From: Poecilobothrus nobilitatus
Lineage: Eukaryota > Arthropoda > Insecta > Diptera > Dolichopodidae
NCBI GenBank assembly: GCA_947095535.1
Contig: OX352772.1
Span: 115,031,253-115,095,252 of the forward strand
Length of the DNA: 64,000 bases
Direction: 5' to 3'
Shown: positions 54,835-64,000 of the stretch, one piece after another
Layout of the letters: every line of letters starts with the position of its first letter
How positions within the stretch are numbered: position 1 is the stretch's first letter
Notes under the pieces: model-generated
What the model saw: the letters and a program-made list of their open reading frames with translations, nothing else
What the model was told of the DNA's origin: nothing
Databases searched by the model: none
Position numbers and translations under genes: made by a program

Positions 54835-55703
54835 TATATATTTATGTATTAATTCTTTTAATTTAGGGAAAAAGTAGATATTTCTTATTTTCAATAATAC
54901 TCCGGTGGTTAGTTTTCTCGTGGGTTTCTTAAATTATTTTAAGAGGTTCTTCTTCGGTGTCTAGATCGATTGCTTTATTTGAACATTTAATGAATTTAAT
55001 TTTATTATTATTTGAAAACAAGCTAATAAGTCTTTTTTGAAGTATATTATATCGGGAGTATTCTAGTTCTGAGAAAATTCCCGTTGTTTCTTTTTTAAGT
55101 ATCTCCGTAACACATTGTTTAGATGTCCTTCATTATTAAGGTCGCTATCAGATATATAAATTTTTCTAAAGGTTTTATATTTAATAGTAAATTGATTTTC
55201 TTTTTCTTTTACTAAGTGAATTTGACAGAGATATTTATTGATAATGTTTTCTGATAATGGAAAATGGTCGCCTAAATTTTCGACGCCACTTCAGAATAAT
55301 TTTTTTTTAGGATGTTTATTTCTTTTTCGCGTGGTTTTACGGGAGCGAATTTATTTATCCTTTCGATGGTTTCGAGTTCATCCCATATGGAACTAATAGG
55401 AGCTATTTTATGTTTTTTTAATAATTGAATACTGTTAAGTTGTAAAACTTCTAATTTGTGTGTTTCTGAGTACGGGTAAGCATTAGTGAATTTAGTTATT
55501 TTATTGTTGACTTTTAGTTGTCCGTTTGGGCTGTCGATTTGGGCTCCCATGGATTTTAAAACGTTTAACCCTATGATAGCCTGGAAATTATCATTGTTAA
55601 AGTTCAATACTTTCCATGGCATTGTTGAGTCTTCGTTAAACTCGTCCGTGATGACCTTTATTATTGTAAGGAATATGACATTCCTCGTATTATTGCGAAC
55701 CAT
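54835..55703 (-). pseudogene. Ty3/gypsy protease-to-RT linker fragment (copy A)
   Basis: Minus strand: STMPWKVLNFNNDNFQAIIG then LNVLKSMGAQIDSPNGQLKV, typical of the protease C-terminal half (IIGLNVLK), then ELETIERINKFAPVKPREKE and, with stops, further sequence to about 54835. The active-site part is absent in copy A because the duplication boundary falls at 55647, and 55648-55703 belongs to copy B. Different family from the 39.5-46.5 kb element. Confidence 0.65.
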
Positions 55704-58700
55704 AAAAGTTGCAGTTAGTGAAGAAATAACATTGTAATGATTTTTAGCATACAGTAAATTTAATCTTTTACCGCTTTATTAAATCACTAAAGACCAAACG
55801 ACCTCTATGTTTATAATTATAGAGGAATTTTTTCACTAATTTTTACAGATATTGCATCCATTCTTCGTAACATATAAATTAAGTAATTCGATTTTTTGTT
55901 GTTGCTTTTTCCAATTTTAAAATACGTATAAAAAACTTAAACAAAACATGTATTATTAAACGTACCTATACTATTTACTTTTATGCTTGTTTTTAAATTT
56001 CTACTAAAAAAGAAATTGTTTATATAATTATAATTTAATAAGGATAAAGTAAAAACAAAAATGTAAACAAACTTTCGATTTTGCATTTAATTTTAACTAG
56101 AATTTTAAATCATTTTATTTAAAAATTTTTTTTACTTTTTAAAAAATATTTATTCAATTTGTTTTATTAGTTATTTTCTTCTGTTTTTGTTTAGGTTAAC
56201 AGGTTTTAATTATTTGTATCGATCACTCATTCTAAAAGTAAAAGTAAAAAAATAGGTGTGTACATTTCCAGTTCGACCACCATAAAAACATCACGTGGAT
56301 TTAATGGTAAGTTATTTATTAGCGGATGTTTTTCTAAGTACTGCATATTTTGATTCTTTAATTGCTTTTTAAATTCGCAAGCCCACATTTCAATTACGTC
56401 ATACCCTAGACTCTTCAAGTTTTTTGATTTAGCTATAGTTCTTTCATATCGTTTATTTAATGTATTATTCTCATTGTCATATAGTGATTCATCACGTCTA
56501 TCCCGTAAACAAACGGGATATCCGTGAAAATAACATCCATGGAATTTGAAAATTTGGTTAGTGGTTGCATAATATCCGTCTTTTCAACTCCTGCAATAAC
56601 TGCTTCTTTTCCTTTAGCCGCATGTTGAATATTTATACTTTTTGCTCTTCATAAACTAACCATTTAATAGCTTCTTTTGATTGGTTGTCAGAATAGCGAT
56701 ATCCGTTTTTAGGAATCAGACCAATAGTGTTTGGTTTTAAAAAATTACGTCGCAAAACTAGATTACAAGCTGAAGCGATAGTTGTTTCATCTAGGAATGG
56801 CTCAACGTTACCTTATTCAAGAAATAACTTTCTAAATGATAAACATGATTGAGTTAATACTTCTACATCACTAATACAATAACTAATAATATGACGTTGC
56901 ATATCAAATGTATTACTCTTGTTTTCTTCATACCATTTTATGAATGTATTACGATCTTCCATCTGCATTGTGTCTGGGTTGTAATATTCAATAGCAGGTA
57001 ATGGTCCAACATATTCTTGGTTCATGTAGTTTGATTTCTTTTCGATTTTCTTTTATTTCATTTTGAACTTTGCTTTTTTAGTTATTTTCTTCTGTTTTTG
57101 TTTAGATTAACAGGTTTTAATTATTTGCATCGATCACTCATTTTAAAAGTAAAAAAATAAAAAAATAATTGTATTTTGCATTTAACTTAAATTTGAGGAA
57201 CTTCAATACTTTGTTAAACTTAATATGATACGTCATTCGTATTTTTTCATTATCAAAATTTGTGTTATATTTAAAAAAACAAAAAAAGGTATTTTGCATT
57301 TAACTTCAAACTTTGTAGTAATTATTTGACAAACAAGTTATATTTTAAAAAAACCTTTTTCTCTTTCAATCAATACCTACATGACGTATTATTAAACACA
57401 CCTATAATTATTTTTTCTTTATGCTTACTGAAATTTAAATGTGAATAAAATAAAATGCACGCACTTTCTTCATAAAATTTTTCCTTCTGTTTTCATTACT
57501 GTCTGTAACAATAAACACAAAAAAGTATTTAAACTAGATTCTTTTTTACGGAATGGGGAGGGGGGCATTGACCCTAAACAATAATAAAAACATGGAAAAG
57601 GTCATTGTACCCAACCAGTTGTCTTAACCTCTTCACTCACTACCACTACCCAACAACCAAGTTAATCAGGAAATAAACATGTATTTTACAGTTTTTTCCC
57701 TGAGGGAGGTTGGAATCTTCCAAAGACACCAAGACTTCCCCCCTTGGTAGTGTCAGATTCTGACTGACTAAACCCACCTCCCCCATTAGCCAATATAATG
57801 GGATGAAACCCTTACCGGCGAACGCAGTATATTGGCTAGGGAGTAGGGATAGGAAAGGATAGCCATCCGTGGATTACAACGTGCAGCAGTATATAAAACC
57901 TTACTTGCATGATATAACCAAAGATAGCTACCACTGCGCCATGAGTCAGTTACATTCACCTATAATTAATTTTAACCTTCACCTTATCACAAACCATATA
58001 TTACCTTAATGGCACGTGCCTTCCTGACACGCCTAAACCGGTTTTTTTCCCCAGCCCAAAGGAGCCTATTACCTGCTGTCAACTAAGGTGATATATACTT
58101 CTTTGTAACAAAAGAAGAAATCTCCATGAAAAATTTCGTTTGGTATAGAGGGCGTTTCAGTAATATGTCATGGGTCATATTACATGGGTCACAATTATTT
58201 ATATATTTATGTATTAATTCTTTTAATTTAGGGAAAAAGTAGATATTTCTTATTTTCAATAATACTCCGGTGGTTAGTTTTCTCGTGGGTTTCTTAAATT
58301 ATTTTAAGAGGTTCTTCTTCGGTGTCTAGATCGATTGCTTTATTTGAACATTTAATGAATTTAATTTTATTATTATTTGAAAACAAGCTAATAAGTCTTT
58401 TTTGAAGTATATTATATCGGGAGTATTCTAGTTCTGAGAAAATTCCCGTTGTTTCTTTTTTAAGTATCTCCGTAACACATTGTTTAGATGTCCTTCATTA
58501 TTAAGGTCGCTATCAGATATATAAATTTTTCTAAAGGTTTTATATTTAATAGTAAATTGATTTTCTTTTTCTTTTACTAAGTGAATTTGACAGAGATATT
58601 TATTGATAATGTTTTCTGATAATGGAAAATGGTCGCCTAAATTTTCGACGCCACTTCAGAATAATTTTTTTTTAGGATGTTTATTTCTTTTTCGCGTGGT

Positions 58701-59013
58701 TTTACGGGAGCGAATTTATTTATCCTTTCGATGGTTTCGAGTTCATCCCATATGGAACTAATAGGAGCTATTTTATGTTTTTTTAATAATTGAATACTGT
58801 TAAGTTGTAAAACTTCTAATTTGTGTGTTTCTGAGTACGGGTAAGCATTAGTGAATTTAGTTATTTTATTGTTGACTTTTAGTTGTCCGTTTGGGCTGTC
58901 GATTTGGGCTCCCATGGATTTTAAAACGTTTAATCCTATGATAGCCTGGAAATTATCATTGTTAAAGTTCAATACTTTCCATGGCATTGTTGAGTCTTCG
59001 TTAAACTCGTCCG
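55648..59013. repeat. Composite tandem duplication, copy B (3366 bp)
   Basis: Second copy of 51851-55647 in the same orientation, with the same start and end words. It lacks ~432 bases containing one 86 bp unit and the ATT tract; the join reads GGATAG/CCATCCGTGG near 57862. Beyond 59013 the gypsy sequence continues (protease active site), so copy B has the original right junction and copy A is the inserted or duplicated one. Confidence 0.93.
56227..57062 (-). pseudogene. Maverick DNA polymerase B, middle part (copy B)
   Basis: Copy of 52430-53265 offset by 3797 bases, with the same frame breaks. One visible substitution is GTTGTTTCATC here against GTTGTTGCATC in copy A (56784/52987 region). 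Confidence 0.8.
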
Positions 59014-59290
59014 GTACTTTTGTAATTATTTCATTATATAAAATTTGTTTTCTAATTAAAGTTTTTAGTTTTATAAGTTGTGAGAGATTTTAAAATTTGA
59101 TTTTTGGAAATATTTTACTACTAATGATAGAGGTGGCGGAACCCGAATCGATTATGCATTCTACTTTTTTATTTTCAATTGTCATAGTCGCAATGGGTAA
59201 TTGAGTTGGTGAGGCGTTAATTGAAATGTGAGGTGGTTTGTTTTGAATGTGAGGATTGTGATTTTTTATTTGTAGTGAGAATTAGATTTA
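58190..59290 (-). pseudogene. Ty3/gypsy gag-protease fragment (copy B, extended)
   Basis: Reading on the minus strand from 59290: SPTQLPIATMTIENKKVECI leads into IIDSGSATSIIS, the aspartic protease active site (D-S-G) at about 59120-59160. A frame break follows near 59090, then the same STMPWKVLNFN ... IIGLNVLK region as in copy A and stop-rich sequence to 58190. RT, RNase H and integrase are not present. It shows that the fragment entered the block before duplication. Confidence 0.72.
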
Positions 59291-59424
59291 GATTTTGACT
59301 TTTCGCGGGAATATGATCTGCATATTATTAATTAATACATAATGTTACAATTAAATAGCACAATCGGTTATTTTAATTATTGATAATGATATTGCGCTAT
59401 GTAATTCATTAAAATACATTTGAA

Positions 59425-60300
59425 CTACATGTAATAAAAATTTACATGTAGTTCAAATTTACATAATAAAACACAAAATTTACATAATAAAAAACTGCTT
59501 TTAGACTGTACTTTTAAACTTTGATACAGTTTAAAAGCTTCCTCCTTTTTAAAAATGGCTTCACTGCAAATGCGATTGAACCAAGATTTGGACTTCCATT
59601 TAATAGTTCTCATGGAGTGAGGAATAAATAACGTCATTCCGAGTAAAATTGTTTTACAAATCGCATTTGCAACAAAGTCGACATTCTTATCGCGGAAGCA
59701 CGATGACCAATCAAAGTATGTGAAAAAACTGTTAAAACCATCCCAGTTCGCATGGCTATAGTGCCATACTAATTTTCTGGTAGGAGCCCTTTGATTGCTA
59801 ATTGGGTCTACCCGGAAACTTGTTTCAACCAAACAATGGTCGAAGCCACCCAGGGGACAACCAACTGAAACCACATATTTTTGACAACCAACAGATCCAA
59901 GAGGTAGCTTTCTTAATCAGCACGGTTCGGGATCCTAGTGGGATTTTGGACAAGTTGGAAAGATGGAAAAGAGTTGAGAATAGTTCAATTTTGTTTTGAC
60001 TCAGAGAAGTGTGACTGTGAGACTAGAAAAGTGAACTAGTGACTAGAAAAGTGGAGCCAGTCTCTATTATGGATATTGAAATCACCCACCAGAACAATTT
60101 CAGTTCCTGAAGATGAATCCAAAATTTCATTGATTTGGTTTGAGAGATTTTCAATTTCCACAACAGTTTCCTCTTCATTTTAGTTGGGTGATCTGTATAA
60201 GAAACAGAAATGTATGACCTGCTTTCTAACAAGGATTTTTACCCAAACATAGTGGAAGGTTGGGCTAGAACATTTGAATTTATTAAGAGTGTTGAAAGCT
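59425..60300 (-). pseudogene. Jockey/CR1-group LINE endonuclease fragment
   Basis: The minus strand has EIVLVGDFNIHNRDWLHFSS (60040-60100) with the endonuclease GDFN-x-H motif, NPTRIPNRAD (about 59940), and an open 149-codon piece with SVGCPLGGFDHCLVET (DH of the endonuclease) and SWFNRICSEAIFKKEEAFKL before the RT. RT is missing. The GDFNIHN..WLHFSSH string is shared with the 48.9 kb LINE, so both are the same family. Confidence 0.78.
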
Positions 60301-60310
60301 GTGAAATGTT

Positions 60311-61547
60311 ACTTATTTTACATATTTTTTAAAGTGGGGAGAAATCGAAAAATTTTAAATTTAGTTATGGAATACAATAAACAAAAAGCATAGGAAAAGA
60401 AATAGCCCATAATGTGCTACGAGTATATAGTAGAATATTATTATTTTTTATTTTGATATTTTTACTATATGTAATTTTATTTTTAACAGCTTTTATTCAA
60501 CTTACTCGTCGTTAAAGGAATCGTGGAATCTTGCAAACTAATTTAGACACACTTTTTCTAGCTTTTTGGTAAGTTTTTTCATATTGCCATTTACCAGTAA
60601 CATCTATTATATATAGCATTATGTAATTTGTAAGCTGCATAAAATGAAAATTTTGGATTCGTCCAATTTGGAGATAATGAGAGCTGGATTTCGTGCAGCA
60701 AAAAACAGATTATACAAAAATAAATTTAATACAAAAACATTTAATTAATCTAAAAATGTTTAAATTTTATTTTAATTTTTAATGTAAATAATATTTTTCT
60801 TTTTGGAATATTTAATGCTATACAATTTTAATTAAATTTAACTAGTTTGGTTTAAAAAGCTTCATAAAAAAATACAGATTAAATAAAGGAACTATCACAT
60901 ATTAAGAGGAAAACTTATTTTTGTTATTTAATTGTACAATTATAAGATTGAAACATGTATATAGCTTCTATAGCTTATTAATGCATATTCTACATGTTTC
61001 AAACTCATGTTCATGCACTCAAAGGGAAGCTTACGAAGTAAAAGTACGAACGCGTTGCTTCTTTTTGCGGACATCTATATGAAAAGAGAAGCAATAAAAG
61101 TATGGAACAGGAAACGCTTCTTACATTAGTGGGAATGCTTCCAGCATACATCCTGGATAGCTATAAACAAAACTGAATGTATAGGTATAATATATAATTT
61201 TATACATTTAGTTTAGACATTTTTCTTTTTCATGAAACACACAAACAAAGAAACGGTAATCGTTTACAAATTTTTGTTCGTTACATTATATGTATGTACA
61301 TATGTAGATATTTACGTTAATATAAGACTAATAGATTTTTTGTTTTTATACGATGTACGTAAATATATTAGAATTCGATGATGTTATAATACGATTCTGT
61401 AATACGATTGTACAATGTTATGTTTTGTAATACGAGTGCAAATAGCATTTATCAATAGTATTTTGTTAATATTCTTTTTTTTATGCAAATTCTCATTCCG
61501 TATACATAATTTTATTCTTTTACTATAAAAACATGAGTAACTATATA
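60311..61547. other. Gene-free AT-rich spacer
   Basis: No recognisable coding or repeat content, apart from short TA-rich runs. Confidence 0.45.
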
Positions 61548-62621
61548 AAGAGTCTTTCAAATTGAGTTTTCAAAAGTAGGCGCCTGTGTAACACACTTCA
61601 AACATTGAACGCACCCATATTATATGTCATTTTGACAGTTGAAGGTTTGTCATTTATAAAAATGAAGTTGTATACATTACAACAACGTGTTGAAAGTATT
61701 CAATTATTTTATCAAAATGGGCGTTCTGTAAGAAATGTATTTCACAGATTACGCGATGTTTATGATAGGTATAATCGTCCAACTGAGCAACAAATTGGTA
61801 ATATTGTGCGAAAATTTCATGAAACTGATGCAGTACAAGATCAAGAAAGACATCAGTATGCTCGTGCCGGTCGTTCACAAGAAAATATTGGTGCTGTGAA
61901 TGATAGTGTTACAGCTGACACTACCATGTCAATTTCCCGACGTTCACAACAATTGAGACTTTCTGAGTCAACTGTATGGAGATGGAGGAAAATCCTCGCG
62001 TGAACCAAGAGAAGGCAACGCATCTACAAAGAGTCATTGTTTGGTGTGCATTGTGGTCTGGTGGTGTGATTGGTTCGTACTTTTTCAAAAATGGTGCTGG
62101 AAGAATCATAACCGTTAACGGTACCAGATATCGCGACATGATTACAACTTTTTTATGGCCAAAACTGGAAAATATTGATACTGAGGACATGTGGTTTCAA
62201 CAAAATTGTGCTACGTGTCACACAGCCAGAGAAACACTGCAATTTCTGCATACAAAGTTTCCAGACCGTGTTGTTTCCAGATTCGGTGACGTGAACTGGC
62301 CTTCAAGATCCTGCGATTTGACATCGTTAGACTGTTTTCACTGGGGTTTTGTGAAAGGACAGGTATATAAGGATAATTCTCGAAACGTTGAAAGCAGAAA
62401 TTATTCGAGTTATTGGTGAGATAGAGCCGCAACTATGCCAAAATTGTGATAAAAGAATCAGGTACTGTAGAGACGCAAGATGTGGTCACATGGGAGATAT
62501 CATTTTCAGAGTATAAATGGCAAACATTGTACTTTAAAAATAAATAAAAGTTTTCCAGTTTCAACTCAAATTCTATGTCTTTTAATTATTTATTTTTGAA
62601 AACTCAATTTGAAAGACCTTT
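61548..62621 (+). mobile_element. Tc1/mariner-superfamily element, internally deleted
   Basis: The ends AAGAGTCTTTCAAATTGAGT then TTTCAA (left) and TTGAAAACTCAATTTGAAAG then ACCTTT (right) are inverted repeats of about 26 bp, flanked by TA on both sides (61546-61547 and 62622-62623), the fixed target of this superfamily. It carries one transposase remnant. At 1074 bp it is shorter than a full element would need for about 350 codons. Confidence 0.88.
61662..62440 (+). pseudogene. Mariner-type transposase missing the first catalytic region
   Basis: The first frame (ATG at 61662, 114 codons) is the paired helix-turn-helix DNA-binding half: TLQQRVESIQLFYQNGRSVR ... NRPTEQQIGNIVRKFHETDA ... SRRSQQLRLSESTVWR. 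The second frame (61976-62419) resumes at the catalytic half with HLQRVIVWCALWSGGVIGSY, MWFQQNCATCHTARETLQ and NWPSRSCDLTSLDCFHWG. The segment that should hold the first D (SDEAHF-type) is deleted at the junction near 61980. The second D position, normally QQDGA, reads QQNCA (D to N). It is therefore catalytically dead on two counts. Confidence 0.87.
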
Positions 62622-62623
62622 TA

Positions 62624-62998
62624 CATAGAGAACTCACGTAGAAGAAAAAATCGTAGTCAATTTCATTGATTTGAAATCATCCCAAGATCTTATTTGGGGT
62701 TATTTCGTAAAAACATGACCGTATTTTTGGTATACCATCAAAGAACATAAGAAAAACAAAACAAAAAAATATTATTTTTTCATTCATTCCGTTCATAATT
62801 CATTTTCTTCAAACTAATTTCTTTTTTCTCTAAAAATTGATTCTATTTTGTTAACATACATACATACATACATATCTATTTATGCATCATAAACAAATGT
62901 TCTTAAAATTTTAAAATGTAATCGCATAAAGTAAAGAATAACTCTACACAACACATATATAATATTTGAAGGTCAACAAAATTTTATTGTAATATTGC
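62624..62998. other. Spacer
   Basis: AT-rich, with a short (ACAT)n run at about 62858-62876. Nothing else seen. Confidence 0.4.
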
Positions 62999-64000
62999 TT
63001 AAGTGTGGTTCCCGAAGTTTAGTTTGGGAACAGTGTAGTCGGTCAGAGTTGGTATAAAGTCCCTTGGCAATATCTCCAGAATATGGCCATATGGTTTAGT
63101 AGCAAACCACCCAGATTCTCTCAGTCGTACTGCACTGCACGTTGCGACATACTTAATGTATAGATTCGGGGAAAGAAATAAAATTGTATTCAGAGCATCA
63201 GTCGAACACGATCGTAATGCTTCTGTAATACCCACTGATTCCGATCTCTGTATTCTGTTTAGTTTTGTTATATTGTATTTCCGATTCATCGCTGGCCACC
63301 ACACCAGCGATCCATAGGTAAGGATTGGGCCAACCACGGTTGTGTACGTCCAAAGCACCATCTTTGGCTGCATACCCCGTTTCTTTCCCATGGTTTTGTT
63401 GCAAGCATAGAGAGTAACGCCTTCTTAACTCTATGCTCGATGTTAGATTTCCAGGAGAGCTTCGAGTCTATAATAACGCCTAAATACTTAGTGCTGGTAG
63501 TCAGCTTTAGAGTATAATTATTGAGTTTCGGTAGGCCAAATTAGGTATTTTAGACTTTGTCGTGAAGAGTACCATTTCAGTCTTCTCTGAGTTGACACCA
63601 AGGCCATAACTTGTGGTCTAGTTGTGAACCTTGCTTGGAGCTCTATTCATGATCTCACTAATCACGGATATAAACTGGCCTGATACTAGTATCATTACAT
63701 CATCCGTATACGCCACTACTTTTATTCCTTCCTCATTAAGTGCCATTAGAATTTTCTTTATAACCATTAGCCATAGCAAAGGTGATATTACACCTCCCTG
63801 TGGTGCACTCCTGTTGACTTATTTAGTAACACTAATGTTTTCCATTTTCGAGTGAATTATTCTGGAACTAAGCATGAAGACAATCCAACTCTTCACAAAC
63901 TGCTCTGTCCCCACCTGGCTGAGAGCTTCTTAAATAGATTGGGTGTTAACATTGTTAAAAGCACCTTAAATATCTAAGAAAGTGGCTAAGGTATATTGTT
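62999..64000 (-). pseudogene. R1/LOA-like LINE reverse transcriptase, C-terminal half
   Basis: Minus strand, running off the window's right edge. Upstream frames carry PQGGVISPLLWLMVIKKILM and VVAYTDDVMILVSGQF with the catalytic YTDD (about 63695-63730), then KTEMVLFTTKSKIPN. The open piece 62999-63391 has WTYTTVVGPILTYGSLVWWP, LNRIQRSESVGITEALRSCS and VRLRESGW. The TYG-x-x-VWWP...IQR-x-x-x-x-x-ITGALRS arrangement is typical of R1/LOA clade insect LINEs. Frameshifts lie near 63400 and 63600. Confidence 0.8.

Larger units (their letters stand above)
51851..55647. repeat. Composite tandem duplication, copy A (3797 bp)
   Basis: Starts GTGATGACCTTTATTATTGT and ends AACTCGTCCG. Contains a polymerase B fragment, a GC-richer unassigned segment with an ATT microsatellite, and a gypsy protease fragment. 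Copy B follows directly at 55648-59013. By eye the copies differ at only a few bases, apart from a ~432-base block (roughly 54070-54500) missing from copy B. Confidence 0.93.

Overview
The window reads as nuclear DNA of an insect, most likely a fly (Diptera). It is very AT-rich, has GT-AG introns, and is built almost entirely of eukaryotic transposable elements of types common in flies: PIF/Harbinger, ZBED-type hAT, a Tc1/mariner relative, Maverick/Polinton, Ty3/gypsy with an env gene, several Jockey/CR1, I and R1/LOA LINEs, and a tRNA-derived SINE. Species cannot be fixed from sequence alone. I see one convincing single-copy host gene: a mitochondrial ribosomal protein mL64/CRIF1 (GADD45GIP1) homologue at 26998-27756 on the minus strand.

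Layout. 1-14602 (continuing at 18923-19388) is a tandem array of composite repeat units: two long near-identical units (1-4642, 4643-9795), two short units (9796-12135, 12136-14469) and a fifth unit split by a 4.3 kb hAT transposon (14603-18922). Each unit carries the last two exons and 3' UTR of a Harbinger nuclease gene. The two long units also contain these in inverted orientation, so they form long hairpins. The apparent parent gene, with frame damage, lies downstream at 23801-25495. Between array and parent gene sit a second, different Harbinger element (19449-21291), a Myb/SANT-like gene remnant (21388-21909) and a 1.4 kb element (21932-23330) related to the ~470 bp long-TIR MITEs of the array. 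A MITE derived from the 19449-21291 element is nested inside the hAT.

26.2-28.6 kb holds the mL64/CRIF1 gene, with a 126 bp palindromic MITE just past its poly(A) signal. 28.6-34.3 kb is LINE debris (an RNase H tail, a broken Jockey-type element with ORF1, endonuclease/RT and C-terminal pieces) plus microsatellites. 34.3-39.5 kb is mostly gene-free and contains a 26 bp-stem hairpin, a 0.9 kb TIR element and a SINE with target-site duplications. 39476-46515 is a structurally complete but frame-broken Ty3/gypsy errantivirus-like element (LTRs, TATA target duplication, gag-pro-RT-RNaseH-integrase-env). 46.5-49.3 kb is another LINE. 50.5-53.3 kb is Maverick/Polinton debris (packaging ATPase, protein-primed DNA polymerase B). 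51851-55647 and 55648-59013 are tandem copies of one composite block (polymerase B piece + GC-richer unknown segment + gypsy protease piece). 59.4-60.3 kb is a LINE endonuclease piece, 61548-62621 an internally deleted mariner-type element with clear TIRs and TA target duplication, and 63.0-64.0 kb an R1/LOA-like LINE running off the window.

How it works together. Apart from mL64/CRIF1 nothing looks like a working cellular gene; nearly every transposon ORF is broken. The most interesting structure is the inverted, tandemly amplified copy of the Harbinger nuclease 3' end lying about 10-23 kb from its intact-looking parent. Together with the nested, multi-family TE content this would suit a small-RNA-producing (hairpin siRNA or piRNA) locus, but that is inference and untested.
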